A DNA stretch of 64,000 nt from Triglochin maritima (Eukaryota; Streptophyta; Magnoliopsida; Alismatales; Juncaginaceae): positions 35,732,201-35,796,200 of the forward strand of contig OY821771.1 in the NCBI GenBank assembly GCA_963682175.1, written 5' to 3'. The notes under the pieces are model-generated. The model was given only the letters and a program-made list of their open reading frames with translations. It ran no database searches and was not told the DNA's origin. Positions 46,601 to 60,093 of this stretch are shown one piece after another. The position numbers and the translations under genes are program-made. Every line of letters begins with the position of its first letter. Position 1 is the stretch's first letter.

Positions 46601-49600
46601 TCCATGCATGTCCCACAGGTCCAATAAGCTTTTGTAAAAACATTGGTTTCTCAAGTTAATATTGAAATTCGTAAGTGACTTTTGAAACATAATAATAAAA
46701 GAGCTTTGAACTTGTATTGCTGCATGATATTAGAGAATAGACGCGGCCATGTAATTCCACATACCAGAGATAGAAACATAAGAAAACGTACCTGCTTAGA
46801 GAGGGCATTTTCAACAGTTCCCCAAACAGGAAGTATAAGGCCACCTAAAACATTGACTTCCTGTAACCTTCTTCCAACGGTACAATAGCTCCCAAGTTTG
46901 CATTTTGGTCCATGCATGCACTGCAATTGAAAATTAAAAAAAAAATAGGACAAGGATCACAAAAGCATGCAAGTATCATGTCCACGATTGAAAGCAGAAA
47001 ATCTGAAAGACAAACCACACACTTCAACTACTGTGTACATAGAATATGCATTCAAAACATTGTTGCCTACGATTATTACTTAGTTGGATAAAGAGACATC
47101 TTAGATTAAGCTTACAAAATGCTTTTGACCGACTCTCGCCTGTTTCATAACCAAGATAGACATTAAAACCTGCAATACTGGACAGTACTTGGCTACAAGA
47201 TGATACGACTGGTGTTTTAAAAATGCACATTTGTGTTGACAGGCGAAAGGAGCACTACCTGTTTTGATGACATATTGTATTCATCTTGCCAACCATCACA
47301 TGCCACGTCCATGGAAGATATTTTGCGGTATTTGTTCTTAAGTTCCACTGAAGTCATCTCCCTAGAACCATAACAAGAAATCAAGTATACACATTAGAGG
47401 TCAGAAAATTGAGTAGCGTTGTATCGGATGGTGTGAAGGTACCTACCTTAGTGCCTCCCCAACAGCAGGACGGTATACCTTGAACATTCCAGAGACAGAA
47501 CTGGATCAAAAAATTTAGGTCAGGAAAATATACAAGTTCACCACACAACTAAGATACAAAGTAAGATAATAGTAATAACACTCCCAAGAAGGTACTTCTA
47601 CAAAAAGCTATAAGAACGTTACCATTGATACACATACACATTTACACCAAAAGAACTAATATGAATACTGTACATAGTACAAACAATATGTTGACTCAAT
47701 TGATTTCTTTTGTAGTTTGTATATTTACATAATGATAATTTTAACAATAAACATTTTGGAGGGGAAAAGGGAGAATCTACAACAGGATCAAGGAGAAAGA
47801 CAGCATACCCTTCCAGTGCAAGCAAAAAGTGTCGTCTTCCCATCCATTCCCTCCTAGACTCATAAAACCCATCACTTGCACATGTCAATCCACCCTTCTG
47901 CTTCTCTTCAACTAGGCTCCTTACAAACTTCATATGGATAACTTCTTTTAAGAGGGTTGAATTTTTTTATGGATCTAAGTATTTGAATAGCCAAACAAAT
48001 TACCTCCCACGTGAGTCCACGGTCAACTGTGAAGGTAAATAAAATGGTAGAAGCACCGGACAAGTCATCCATGTGAACAATCTGCAAGATATATCGGCAA
48101 AAACCAATCAATTATCGACCTGAGGAAAAAAAATATTTTTTGGTGTGGGTGAAGTGAACTCTACCTTTGGTGGTTCTTGCATTTCAATATTGTTAGCTCT
48201 AATGTCGACAATTCCAGTGTCCAATTGACCTTCCGCACGCGCGTTGTGAATGATAAGATCAAGAATGCTGATAAATAGCTCAAAAAGTCTGCAAAAAAAT
48301 GATCAATCTCAAAGAGGTGAAAAAGATAAGATTCCAACACCTGAAAATTCTGATAAAAGTTACCTATTTTGAATATCTGGAGGCAATCCCAACAAACGAT
48401 TAAGAAAGCGTCCGACGTCATGCATATCTGAGTCAACTATCCTACCGGAGATCTTTCCTGCATCCTTCCCGCTGCCTGCAACAGTAACACATTATCTGCT
48501 TCAAATAGGTATTCAGATAAACTGACAATAGGAGAAGACCAAAAAATATCATACTATGATTCATTTAAAGATACAATTTATAGCACTAGAATGGTCTCAT
48601 TCAGATGATAAACGTATAACTATGGTAACTCACTTAGGTGCAACCAATAAACCAAATATAGACCACTTTGTAAGTTTCAACTCGAAGTCATGGTGTGCAA
48701 TTAAATTTTAAACAAAATCAAATACATGTTTCAAATGAAACTAGTGTCGACTTTTTTTTAAAATTGTCCAGATCTGTGTAAAAGCAAGATAATAATCTAA
48801 GAATTACTTTAAATTGAAGGATCAATACACCGGTGACAGTACGGACAAGAAATTGCACAAGACTTGCTATCTTTTGGGTAGTACAATCTTACTTGAGTTT
48901 CCTAAATGTTGGGGCGCTCCAAATTAATAGCTAGAAAGCAAATCACAAACTAACTAGTGAGATAATGAAGGATAATAGATGAATGATGGGTGTTACATCT
49001 ATTATTGGTAGGTGACGATACCTTCCATTTATATGGAAATAAGAAAGTGAAATACCAACAAATAAATAAAAGTGAAATATGTAGTTGCATGCTCATCAAC
49101 AGGTTGTGAATGTAACCGACATTTATCCTCCTATCTAAACTGTCTTCTATAAAACACCAGGATAGGAAACTCTTCAAGGAAATCTGCCTCATACTGTATT
49201 TCCTTGGTAAAGATGCAGAAAGTCAAATGGAGCCTGGAGAAGCCGAAAGCTGGGAGAATTCTGGTACAATTTTTGTATTTTTTTACCAATTTACTTCGCT
49301 CCATTTTACCTTTTTTCTTTTCTTCCTTCAATGCTTTTGAAGTTTCCTTTGGACTTCTATACTGTGGTAAATATCTTTTCCATCAATAAATTTATTTGAC
49401 GACCAGCAAAAGGAAAAATAACTCTTATCATTCAATATAAACAAACACTTCAGGATCTTTGGATTAAAAAAATATATTTGCTTGACTCATAACATGATGC
49501 CAATAAGGTCGACTTATACAGTTATACCTCTCTTGACCAACAAAGGTCAATCTGCAACAAATCCATAGACAGATGAATGTCATGAAGAAAGAAAAGTAAC

Positions 49601-52600
49601 AACGTTAAGAAAAAAAGGCAATAACTGTTAAACCTGTTTAGGGGAAAAACATACCAATGACTGTATCTCTTACTATTCCAACAGCCACAAGAGCAGCTTT
49701 CGCTTTCGTAATGAATTCTTCAATGCTGCCTGGTTTCTCGGGCACACAACCAGGAGGTACAACTGGTAAACGGTCCTAATAAACTAAAAACGAGTTAATT
49801 TAAAAATAAGAAACTTGTAAAAGATAACAATAAAAAAAACAAAACCTGCTCCATTATTCCTCTATACATCATGACTAGAGCTTTTTTCCCATGATTGCTG
49901 TCATAGTTATAAGCACTTAGAGATGGCCCAGCCCTGTGCAATTGTCACAGAGTAATAAAAAGTTAGATCTAAAAACAAAAGCTTTACAAATTGAAACCCA
50001 AACATTGACAGTATAAAAGTGTCACTAACCTCCGATCTCCTTGTGTTAACGCTCCAAGGGATTCTAATCTCTTTGCAACAATTGATGCAAATCGACGCTC
50101 ACCACCAAGATTTGTAAAAAGAAGCCTGTAATGCACTCATAAGAGACAAGAAGATATTGTACAGTACTGAACCTAAGAGCACTGCACAATGTAATTTTAA
50201 AACCTGTAAAACTGATGTTAAGAGCCAGTTTATCAGCAGTAAGTTTATTGATCACAATTATCAGCCAATTAGACCAATATGAAGGTGAAATAGGAAGGCA
50301 ACTGTAAATGAAAGAAGAAAACAGGCATAGCAAACAAAGTCACACAAAGTGAAATTGGAAGTCCTAAAAAAATGAAATCCGAATTTCTATAGTCATTACT
50401 AGAACTTTCTAGAGAAAAAGCAATTGCACATTGATTATCACATTAAAATATGCTTAGCTTTTGATCATGTGTTATTCATTTGGTAATTTGCTGTTGAAAA
50501 ATAAAGCAAAACCGCAACTTGCGAAAAATGAATCGTAATGCAAAAGTATTCATATTTTTTCCCAGAATCATATGGCTCCGATATAAAACAATAAACAAAA
50601 GATTATTGTCAAAAAAATGTCCATGATTCTAGGAGGGACATGGATTTAGAAACGATGGACTCTTTATGATAAGTCATTTTCTCACGAACAACTTCTCACT
50701 TACAAGATTATTATAACAGGAAGAGAATCCTGGAAAAGGATATATGGCCAGAAAGAAATTCTAGAGACTTGAATAAGAGAACAACCTGTACTCTGGAGCA
50801 GAAGCTTGATTGGATCTATGAGTCCTTCCAAACTGTTGAATAGCACGGTCTGCACTCCAAGGAAGTTCAAGTGTAATATGAACTCTTCTTTTCTGTCATA
50901 TGAAAACATAATATTGCTAATAGATAAAAGCAATATTTTTTAATAATGTTTGCAAATTGTTTGATGTGCCACTCTGGGTGTATTAAGCTGTGGTAAGCTT
51001 TAACATTACTACATGAAAAAGAAAAGGGAAGCATAATCAGTCCACATTACCTGGTTAGGTGCCCTTCTATCTGCTTGCAAGGAAACACCGGCTGAACCAG
51101 CTTCAGATATTATTGCAATTAGTTTTTTACCATCCATGAACAATTGTTTTTCATGCATGTTGACCATTTCCATAGCAATATCTTTTCTGTTACATCAACA
51201 ACCATATTGTAAATATCATCATACAAGCAAAAGGAAAATTTAGAAAAACCTGAGTTCACAGGAAAGTCAAACTTACGTGCTTCGCGCTTGATAGATAACA
51301 CCTTTACCACCAGAGGCCCTTACAAGCATACCACGTCTGCCTGTTATTTCTGCTACATTGCAAGGCCCCCCAAGCTTTGCAAGAAAAAAAGAGGTCTTTT
51401 AGTGCATCTCATATCAAGTGAGTAATGAGACCATATGTGTGTGTAAATATAAATTGAAATTTGAACAGCTTAGATAGAAGACAATCCATGTGGAATCATT
51501 GAAGTGGTAACCCACTAGGAGCATCAAAATCAAACAATTCATAACTGCAGGTTGAGTGTTTCAGTATTTGACCAAGTCTTCCTTTGCTTCCACCTCTTAA
51601 TATGCGAACTCGTACATTTTTATTTAGTAAACTGCAGATTGTTAAAACAGTTATATGGACATTCGATTGGCTAAAAGCTTCAATATGAAATAATCTATAA
51701 TGTGACTACAACAAATAATTTTAAGAGGTCATGATAAAATAAGTGGTGGTCTCAGTGGGGAAACAATTGGAAAGGCAAACATGATTCTTAGTTCTTACAA
51801 AAGGAATGTTTTTGAAGATTGACTTTCAAGATTTTATCTTAACTAATCTACCAAGAATGTGGCCGGTAAACTGGAAAGAGTGCCACCTATGTATGGTTAG
51901 ACACCCAATTGACGATAAGATTAGATCACCTGAGCTATATTTTGAAGACTACAGTAAACTTAAGTTGAAGCAAAATTACCTACTACAGAATTACCAATCA
52001 TAGATGTTAAATGATACATCTTGTCTGAGCTATTTTCTGCCAATTCCACAAGAGATTTTTTTATCAGACTCCACGAGAGATAGACTAAAAGGACCTCAGG
52101 AACCTACACCCTCTTCCTTGGATTTACTTAAAGGGGAAAAAACTGCAAAATGTCAGTGTAGTCTCAACCAAAAGTTTAATTGTACATGAGAGGACTACCT
52201 GATCAATAATATCATCTAATGGATTGTTTGGAAAATCCATCTGACGAATTATTTCCAAAATTCTTGCCTGGCGTTCTTTTGCTGCTTCATATCTGGTACA
52301 AATTGCTTTGTTAATATAGAATTTACCATACTAATGGTGATAAAATAAAATAGAAAAATCCAGGTGGTGTATTCACCTCTTCAAAAGCTCAGCAACATAT
52401 GCACGTTTTGCCTGCAGATACTCCTCCGTCTGTTCCTTGCATGAATGACATGACCAGTCTACGGGTATAGCATCAACCAAAGGTGGCAATAAACAAGTAG
52501 GATGCACCAGTTTGTGGCAACAGGAACAACATAGCAATTTTTTCCTTTCCTGCAATGGTTAAAAATACTGTTTCAATAAAAAAAGGTATTCTGAATATAT

Positions 52601-55600
52601 GGAAATCCGAGAATTTTAGATGCAACTGTTAAGTACCTCTTCACCACTGCAGACTTCACAAATCTGAAATTCATCATCAGATTCAGTAGATTCGTTATCC
52701 GAATCAGCTGTGCAGAATGCAAGGATAAATTGTAAACTTTACCAAGAAAGCACAAACATCACCATGCACAAGAAAAGCAAAGACATGAAAAGTATTCCCA
52801 AGACTAGGATGATAAGTAAAATAAGATTCTTTTGGCAAACTAACGGAGATGTCCACGGACACAAAACAACAGTACAAACATTTAAAATAAATAAGGATAA
52901 GAAAAAAAAATTTGAATCACTCACTCATCAACTCTTCCTCACTTTCTTCATCACTTGAAATTTTACACCTTGCCATTTTCCTTGTCCTTTCTTTATATGA
53001 GACTCCAGGTGTAGTGGAATGTCTTTTTCTTTGAAGCCCTTTAACGCTCTCCTCATCTACAGGAGCAAACATAAATATACAGGAGAAGAGAGGTTTTTGC
53101 CTAGATGCTATGGTAACATGATATGATCGAACAATACTTGAAAAGGTTGAAATTGGTTCAGGATCTGGGGGCAAAGGATAGTTTTCCTCCACAAATTTAA
53201 GCAAAAGCTCTTTAGGACCCGAAACAAAGTCATCCATTTCAAGACCCTATCAAGTGAATGAAAAGATTGTAAGAGCATAAAAGTAACGTAGAGAGGAGGA
53301 ACATTTCAAGAAAGATCTGAAACTGATCCTACATATTTTGTAACAGCTTCTTCTGTTCGAGCCTCTCCAGTGCTTTGAAGACCAATTACCACACATTTGT
53401 TATCCTGAAGAGCCTGCTTGGCCAACCTGACACAAGCAGGTACTTTAGCAGACATGCACATGTGTTGAAAAAAGCGCTGCACACAAGGGAACATTTAGAC
53501 ACCGCCAAGAATAATCAGACATCAAGAGAGGGGCACAAGGCACCTCATTGCAACCTTAGCAAGCTATGCACATGATAGAAAAAATTAGTGAACGATTGCA
53601 ACATTTAAGGAAAACCATGAATGATGTAGACATACCAAATTCACTGCAAATGCCTGACTATGACCATATTTTATAGTACCTGATGGCTCGCCCAATATAG
53701 CCTCCAAAGGTTAGTCGAATTCGGTTTTTCCTCGGTAACTATAGAACTAGCAGCCAGTAGCTCAACTCGCAATTCAGCCCAAAATTCAGCTGCCTCCTGG
53801 TACATTTTCTGTCAAAACAAAGAGTAATAAGGGAAACATGTACACTATGTTCCAATACTGACTGAAAGCACATGTCATACTGCAAATAACAGAACCAGAA
53901 AGTAAACTAAAATTATCAAGAAATAAAAAAAACTAAAAAAGGAATGAAATACCAAGAAATAGAATAAACTACTACAGGTAAAAGAGATAACCATCATTTT
54001 GTCTTCCAGAGGCGCCTCAATAACTTCAAACTCAGCTCCTCTATAACTAAGTGTACGGCACACATACATACCCCTGAAAAAGGTTGGCAGGTCGATAATT
54101 AAATGGAGACCGGCAATCTTTCACTGCTGTCCAGTAGGATCAATACACCTAAGTTGTACCTTGCTTTCATGTCCATCGCAACTAGCTCCAATGCCCCAAC
54201 ACCACCTTTATCAAGGGCTCCTGCATATTCAGGTATGAAAGAATCACGAAATTAGATTAATATATCCAGGATAAACAATGGCAGGAATGTCAGATTGGAG
54301 CTTGTAATTTGTTTGGTCATTGTGAAGCTTTGTCGATGAAATAAAATATTAAATTTTGTTGTTTACCTTTTAACACAATCTTACTTGTTGGAATGGTCTC
54401 ACATCAGGTAAAACTAAATGTATTTTGGGTTATAAAGGCTCCCAAGTATATATCCCTTACAAGCTGAATTTTGTGTAGTGTTTTTTGTGCGCCCTAACCA
54501 AACCTTATTTAACATGGTATTAAAGAAAGACCCACAGTATCGCACACTATTTAGGTTTTCATTTAATGTATAACATTTCAAGCTTCGCGAGTATGAAAGG
54601 AAAATGCTAGCCTGGTTATTTACCTACTATAATTAGATAATTTACCTGTTTAATTGTTACTTTTAGGAACTGATAAAAGTTCTTACACACCTAGAAAGTT
54701 ATTAAACTGAGGAAAATGAGTCCCATCTCCCCAAAGTCCAAGCCTAATCATATAACCCATATTGCGCGGCTCGGAGGCACCAGTGGCTGAGCAATAAACA
54801 ACCCGAGCTTCAGGTAAACGTGCCTGAGAAACATGAAGCAAAATTAAAATTAATAAAACTTGTACTCCCATTAATATGGGTCAGTCTGGACTATGAATGG
54901 TTCCTACTTCCTACCAATGAAAAATAAACTTGTCATATTTCAAGGTTTCACCACATGCTTCTTGTTAAATACAACCCGTTGCCCTCAAAATATCTACACT
55001 TCTTTCTTCCTAGAACCATCAGCTTCTCCCTACTATCTCTGTAATTTAGCTGGTTGCCCCTATCTTGGTGTTAGATGCGAACTTAATTTCCACCACAAGA
55101 CTTGTCTCTCACCATATAAGTTTCTTACATTGCTAGCCAAGGCACATACCTTCTACACCCTCGATACAGTTTTCAATTTTCATATCACTTCAACAAGAAT
55201 AAACAAAACCTCAGTAACGGTTACCCTGGAGATAAAGATTCCAAGGAGAGAAACATTGAACCTTAAGAAATTTTATAATAATCAAGAAAAATTCCTGAAA
55301 CATATCCAAAACCAAGAACTCACATTCTGAAACTTGCCACAATTGTTCTTTTGGAATCATAAGCTATTGTTCACAAGGATCCAAGGGTATGTTTGGTTGA
55401 GCATCCTCCTACTTATATTTGAGGGGAACCACATATTAATTCCTTTACACAGTTTCACAAAAAGTTGACAAATTCCTCCTAGCATCAAAAAAAAAATTGG
55501 TTACCAATTATACCTAACCCATCCTTATTAACAAATTGGAACTTTCCCACTAAAGGAGTATGAATTCTCATATGAGTGGATTCCTCAAAGGCAAGAAAGC

Positions 55601-58600
55601 ACGAATGGGAGTGTGCGTGAATTTCAAAGTACTATTGCAACATTTTTTAACTTGATCCATGTATGATTCACCTTTTGGAAGAATTTAAGCTTCCAAGGAA
55701 ATCATGCACTTCAAAAATTGAAACAGCACACCCCAAGACTGGAAGCATGAGGCCATCAGCTGTTGTTCACAAGGATCTAAGATGAGTCGGATTCTCAAAT
55801 TGAACCTAAAGAAATTAAGACTCCCAACAGTTTTAAAAGCTTCAGAGGGCAAATCTAGGAAAAGCAAGTGAGCCTACTTATATCATAACACGATGGATTA
55901 TTGAAAGAATGAAAAAATGGAATTATCATTTCTTGGATACCTAAGACAAAGACATGTTGATTATTGGATTGATGCGGACATAACACTGTTCTTCCAATAT
56001 CAAAGGTTGCGGGTTTTTTCCTGATAGGTAAACATCAAATTGTAAACTTGCCTATCAGAAGAGCAGGGCCTCATTGTTTAGAAAAACATATTTTTATTTT
56101 TATTGCTGTATTATTACTGGATTTTCTAGTGAACTTAACAATTTGAATTCCTTATGAAGTCAATCGAGCATTCATTTATCTGTTATCCAGGTATCGTCCC
56201 CTCAAGGATGCCTTCTTTAGTTATAGAACAACAAAGCACTTCGTCACAATCTAATCAGGGGTAAGCAATGAATGAAGCTCAACATTAATCATGTCTATTA
56301 TTTAGTAATAGATATAGATAACAAAAATGAAAATAACACTATAAATGCTTATACTTAACCAATCTCCTTAGAATTCTCTCTTTTGCATTCAAGACAAAAT
56401 ACAATCTTCCCTTTAAAGTTCATTTGAATCTTTAGTTCTCTTTTAGTTTAACTTAAACAATCATTACCCACAAGTTTGTGACATGAAATGTAGTTCAACA
56501 CAAACTTTCCGCAAAAATTAATGATGATTTACCTAAACAATAGGTAACTGAAGGTAAATTGTTAAAGTAAAGAAGTATAAAAAAAATCCACCATTTCTAA
56601 AGTTAAAACAACTAAACTCCAACCTGAATATCAACAACTGCTTCTCCCGTTCGGGTTGGTTGTCCTCCAGCTTCAGGAATCAAATTTTTGGCTTTATGAC
56701 ACTATACACAAAATCAGAAGGAATACAACTTCATGACATAAATAAAACTGCATGCATGAAAGCTAGAAAAATGAAGCAGGTAGACGACTACTAAAGAGAT
56801 ATGATGGTAAGAATAGGCTGAATAGCTCATAAGTTTAATTTTCAAATAAGTAATAACCATGGACAAGTAATCAGCGTTACCTCATCGAACACAATAAGAC
56901 CATCATAATCTGAACCACACCATTGTGTCAGCTGCAGCAGACGAGATCGTCCTTTCTCAGATGATGCTATCAGGCTATTATAAGTTAGGAAAACAACACC
57001 ATCTTTTATTCCAACAGCTTTGGAGTCCAACTTGGAGTAAGGCAGCTTGTTCAGAGCGTGCACTGTATTCTCAACAAGCATGAAGGGATCGTAGTTACTA
57101 AACTTCAAGATATTAATAAACACTACACTGGCAAAGATCAGGTCAAACAACCTCATTTGTCATTTATTTTAACATGAGAAATATGGAAGTTGTTGACGGT
57201 TGTGAAATATCTAACAGATAAAATAAAATAATAACTACATGTTGTGTATAGGTATCATTTGAGTTCTTCTGAAGTTTATCTGGAATTTTGTACCGTGTTG
57301 CATGTAAGTATGTAACAGTTCTTTCAGGTTAACCACATTTGACAGGTACGGTTGTGTGCTTAGATAACACTATGCCAACAAATATTGATCATCGAAATTG
57401 ATTTCCATTGTCAAAGTGAGATGACATAGAATCAATAATCTGTACCTCTTCTGCAATCAAGCGATTAACTTAGTGTAGTGAAAGTTATTCTCCACTGAAT
57501 TACTTTTAGTATTGTTGTTCAAGTTCTGTAATGTGGCAGGCCATTCTTTAACCAAATATTTGATCATTTTGGGAAGGTTAGCAATTGGCACTTATTGCAA
57601 GGAAACACATCAATGTCAGATGGACTAGTTGGTATTCAGACTTGAGACAATTAAAAACCAGCTGATTAGTCCCAAGGCAATAACTTTCTAAACTGATTAA
57701 GAACTTGGTTACCCATATATAAAATAAAAAGGCTAGCCCTACAAATCTATTGAAAAAAAGGAACAGGTAGTTGGCTATTTCCAGTATGAGCATAATAAGA
57801 TTGGAGTTGTTGCACGATTCGGCAAGGTATAACTTAGCACAACAATAAGGAAAAAAGACAACCACAGAAATTGTTAGAATCGTAAACTCTATTTAAGATA
57901 GACTAAACTTATTGAATGATTAATTAGGTTAATTGAGTGGTTAAGTGAATTTATGGTATTTATCTTTTGGTTTGGAAATAGGTGGCGTGGTGGATGCATG
58001 GAAGATGAGGGATGACTTGGGGGGATGAGGTGTTGGAAGCTGATTTGAGGTTGAAGAGGTGAGAGGTTAAAATGTGACTATATATATATAAGGAGATGGA
58101 GGATAAACGTGAGAGGTTTTCGATGGATTGTGAAGTCTGAGTGAGAAAGAGAAGGTTGAGAGGAGAATGAAATGAGGTTGGGTGAAGGAGGTGAGGTTTT
58201 TGTGGTGCAAGAGATATAAAGGAAATTGATGAAGTTGGATGTGGCTTGTGGAATCTTGTGGTTGCGGGACAGACAAGTACTGATTCGTTATTCTTCAGTT
58301 TCATGTCATGTTTGTCTTTTTTGATATCCGTAGTTGCATACATGTTGAGTATTGATGTTAAATTCATTGATATGCATATGATTGCATGGTGGTGTTTCGG
58401 TCGACATGTCCTGTGACTGTATGTATGTTTCTGGCTGAGCCACTTAGGAAAGAGCTACCTAGCGGGCAGCGTGGAGCCACCCGGGAGAGGAAAGTGCTAC
58501 ATGTCGTTAGTGTGAAGCTACCAGGTGTGCGTCTGACTGATTGATAGATTTGAGAAGCACAAAATGTGGTCGAATCCGAATGGGGGTTCCAGATTGTTAT

Positions 58601-60093
58601 GCATGCATATTGTTTGTGATGCATGTTTTTTGATTGTGTTCATTGAATGTATGTCATATTCCGTATCAGTTTCCACATGATTATGATTGTGTTTGATTGA
58701 TGGTTGGTACTTGTGGGTTGTCGAGCTCACAATTTGTTGATTATATTTTTCAGATTATTTATGGGTCTATCAGATGGATATAAATATCAGAGTGCGCAAC
58801 GGTCATGATCGTGGGTCGTATCTTAACGCACCAGGTTCGGGCAGGTAAACACCTGTCTGGGCTCGAGGCGTTACATAATTAATCAATAAGCGTATATACT
58901 TCTCATTTGAGTTTTAGTTTAGCTTAGCTGCTCAAATTGTAATTACATTTTGCGGCTAAAAATTCACAAGGAAAAAATAAATACATACTAATGTGAAAGT
59001 AAAATATGATCAGAATAAAATCACCCAAGCTAGTGCTCCTAAAATGGTACATAATGTATCTACACAACATGTAAAAAGCTAGTCAGGATCCAGTGAGAGG
59101 TGAGAACGTTGATTCACATCCCACCTCTAACAATTTGTCATCCTTAATTTAACTAGATAATTAGTTAACAAAATCAACCCGTGTCAACTATCAAAAGAAC
59201 AGTACACAATGATAAATCATGTTACCTTCAATACATGTAGCCCCTACATCATCTAAATCCCTTCTTGCGTCGAACTTCAAGTCGGAACCAACAGAAATCC
59301 ACCTACAAAGAAAAATCGACACGGTAGATCAAAAGAAGGTAAATTAAGACATCCCTAAACCAAACAAAGATGTGTATAAAAAGAAGGTAAATCCAACAAT
59401 GATGTGATCATTAAGGGGGGAAAAGGACTGTCTCTTCAGAAGAGAATTACAATGCTTTATGCCTTCCATGTTGCCAATTCTCCCATATCAATCCAGCAAC
59501 AGTACGCCCTTTACCAACACCTGCACCATCACCAATAAAGAAACCTGCTCTTGTTCCATTTCGAAGGTGATGAAGGTGCCTCTGCAACGAAAATCTACAT
59601 ATCAGTAGTCCAACAAACCAAACGATAAAGTCTGCTTAACTGTAAAGAAGGGTGCTCTGTATTTTTGTTCTGTTTTTTTTTTTGTTTCTTGTTCATCATG
59701 TATCCCTTTCTGTTTTGTCTTCTATCGTTGATTAAAAAGAGAGGTAAGACGAACCTGACAAGCATAAACAATTGTCTCAATCTGCAGACAGGATAATGCT
59801 TTGGAACTTTCCAATTCATCCTTGATCTTAAGATCATATTTGGGTTCTGGGGGTTGAACAGCTGATAAGGACGAGGTTTCCACAACCGGGTCTGGATGAG
59901 GACGACCAATCGAAATCTTTGGTGGGTGCTACATGATATTCACCATTTTAACAATCAAACAGATGATAAATAAATAAATAAAGTTGATAGAAAATTGCAT
60001 GCAATTGCTCAAGTGGAATGTGCTTACATAGTCCATAAATGTTTCCCCAGCTAAGCCACCTTCGTCCTCTTCACGCTCTATGTCAATTGCAAC
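43669..60093 (-). CDS. FGT1: FORGETTER1 / Strawberry notch homologue (N-terminus beyond window)
   Basis: Thirty-one minus-strand exons were placed, from 60093 ([13 protein letters not shown]...) to the TGA at 43669, about 1110 residues. All but one junction is GT-AG and in phase. Order: acidic block and [15 protein letters not shown]2/DExD-type N lobe with Walker [12 protein letters not shown] and FDECHKAKN; SAT motif; PHD finger; C lobe with GSAGVSLQ and [11 protein letters not shown]; conserved C-terminal half ending TVLQDLSW. This is the plant FGT1/SBNO family, a nuclear chromatin protein that works with SWI/SNF and ISWI remodellers at genes kept active after heat stress. The N-terminal zinc-ribbon part, about 185 residues in Arabidopsis, is not found up to 64000. 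One junction (48004 to 47919) is out of phase. Introns are rich in transposons; the exons look intact. Confidence 0.93.
43759..44431. mobile_element. MULE-type MITE in last FGT1 intron
   Basis: 673 bp flanked by a perfect 9-bp duplication GTATTTCTT (43750-43758 and 44432-44440), the length typical of Mutator elements. The ends are imperfectly inverted and rich in AACCGAACC / GGTTCGGTT. No coding sequence. Confidence 0.85.
45727..46499. mobile_element. Non-autonomous TIR element in FGT1 intron, hit by an RTE LINE
   Basis: The ends are inverse copies: GGGTAAATTACAGTTTACCCC on the left, and the complement of its near-match on the right, followed inward on both sides by AACACTTTGACC and TTTTAAAATGT blocks. 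The extent is approximate and no clear target duplication was found. Confidence 0.7.
45893..46135 (+). mobile_element. RTE-clade LINE, 5'-truncated 3' end
   Basis: It encodes the end of an RTE reverse-transcriptase protein ([20 protein letters not shown]...HVSEP, stop near 46060). The conserved CAACTAGTTTGGGATAAAAGGC block and a (TTG)n tail follow. It lies inside the TIR element and opposite in sense to FGT1. Confidence 0.85.
49655..52292 (-). other. FGT1: FGT1 exons 16-21: helicase C lobe
   Basis: Exons: 52199-52292, 51277-51374 ([15 protein letters not shown]), 51051-51186 ([16 protein letters not shown]), 50786-50892 ([20 protein letters not shown]), 50030-50125 and 49846-49933. The exon 49655-49775 follows. 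The GRTHR motif VI Arg residues are present, so the ATPase core looks intact. Confidence 0.9.
52377..53808 (-). other. FGT1: FGT1 exons 10-15: linker and PHD finger
   Basis: Exons: 53680-53808, 53333-53476, 53138-53246, 52925-53056, 52637-52707 and 52377-52549. The 81-bp intron 53057-53137 also reads open, so its retention would only insert residues. The PHD finger spans the last two exons: ICEVC, then CCSCC, HPTC, and WSCHSC, in C4HC3 spacing. It is preceded by an acidic, Ser-rich stretch. Confidence 0.88.
53992..60093 (-). other. FGT1: FGT1 exons 1-9 as seen: N-terminal part and helicase N lobe
   Basis: Exons: 60028-60093, 59755-59928, 59451-59581 (Walker A), 59226-59302, 56881-57062, 56624-56701, 54691-54823 ([15 protein letters not shown]), 54160-54220 and 53992-54073. 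The FDE of the DECH box ends one exon at 56881 and the CH starts the next at 56701. Introns of 2.2 kb (57063-59225) and 1.8 kb (54824-56623) separate the core motifs. Confidence 0.9.
57872..58875 (+). repeat. LTR-like block in FGT1 intron
   Basis: A 1.0-kb block, richer in G than the surrounding intron, ends GAGGCGTTACA and contains CACCCGGGAGAGG and CACCAGGTTCGGGCAGG stretches like those of Gypsy LTRs. TG at 57872 is a possible start, but the flanks (GAAAT, TAATT) do not match, so a start near 57918 is also possible. It is probably a solo LTR; the class is unproven. Confidence 0.45.

Larger units (their letters stand above)
43669..48475 (-). other. FGT1: FGT1 C-terminal exons
   Basis: Exons: 48364-48475, 48165-48288, 48004-48081, 47809-47919 (start uncertain), 47447-47500, 47259-47361, 46792-46920 ([13 protein letters not shown], Cys-rich), 44599-44710 and 43669-43694. 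The last exon adds only DLSWQGRD and the stop. The 2.1-kb intron 44711-46791 and the 0.9-kb intron 43695-44598 each hold a transposon. Confidence 0.88.

Noticed and set aside
54893..55330. 145-codon open frame inside FGT1 intron
   Set aside because: No recognisable domain; it lies in an intron and does not match known transposon proteins.
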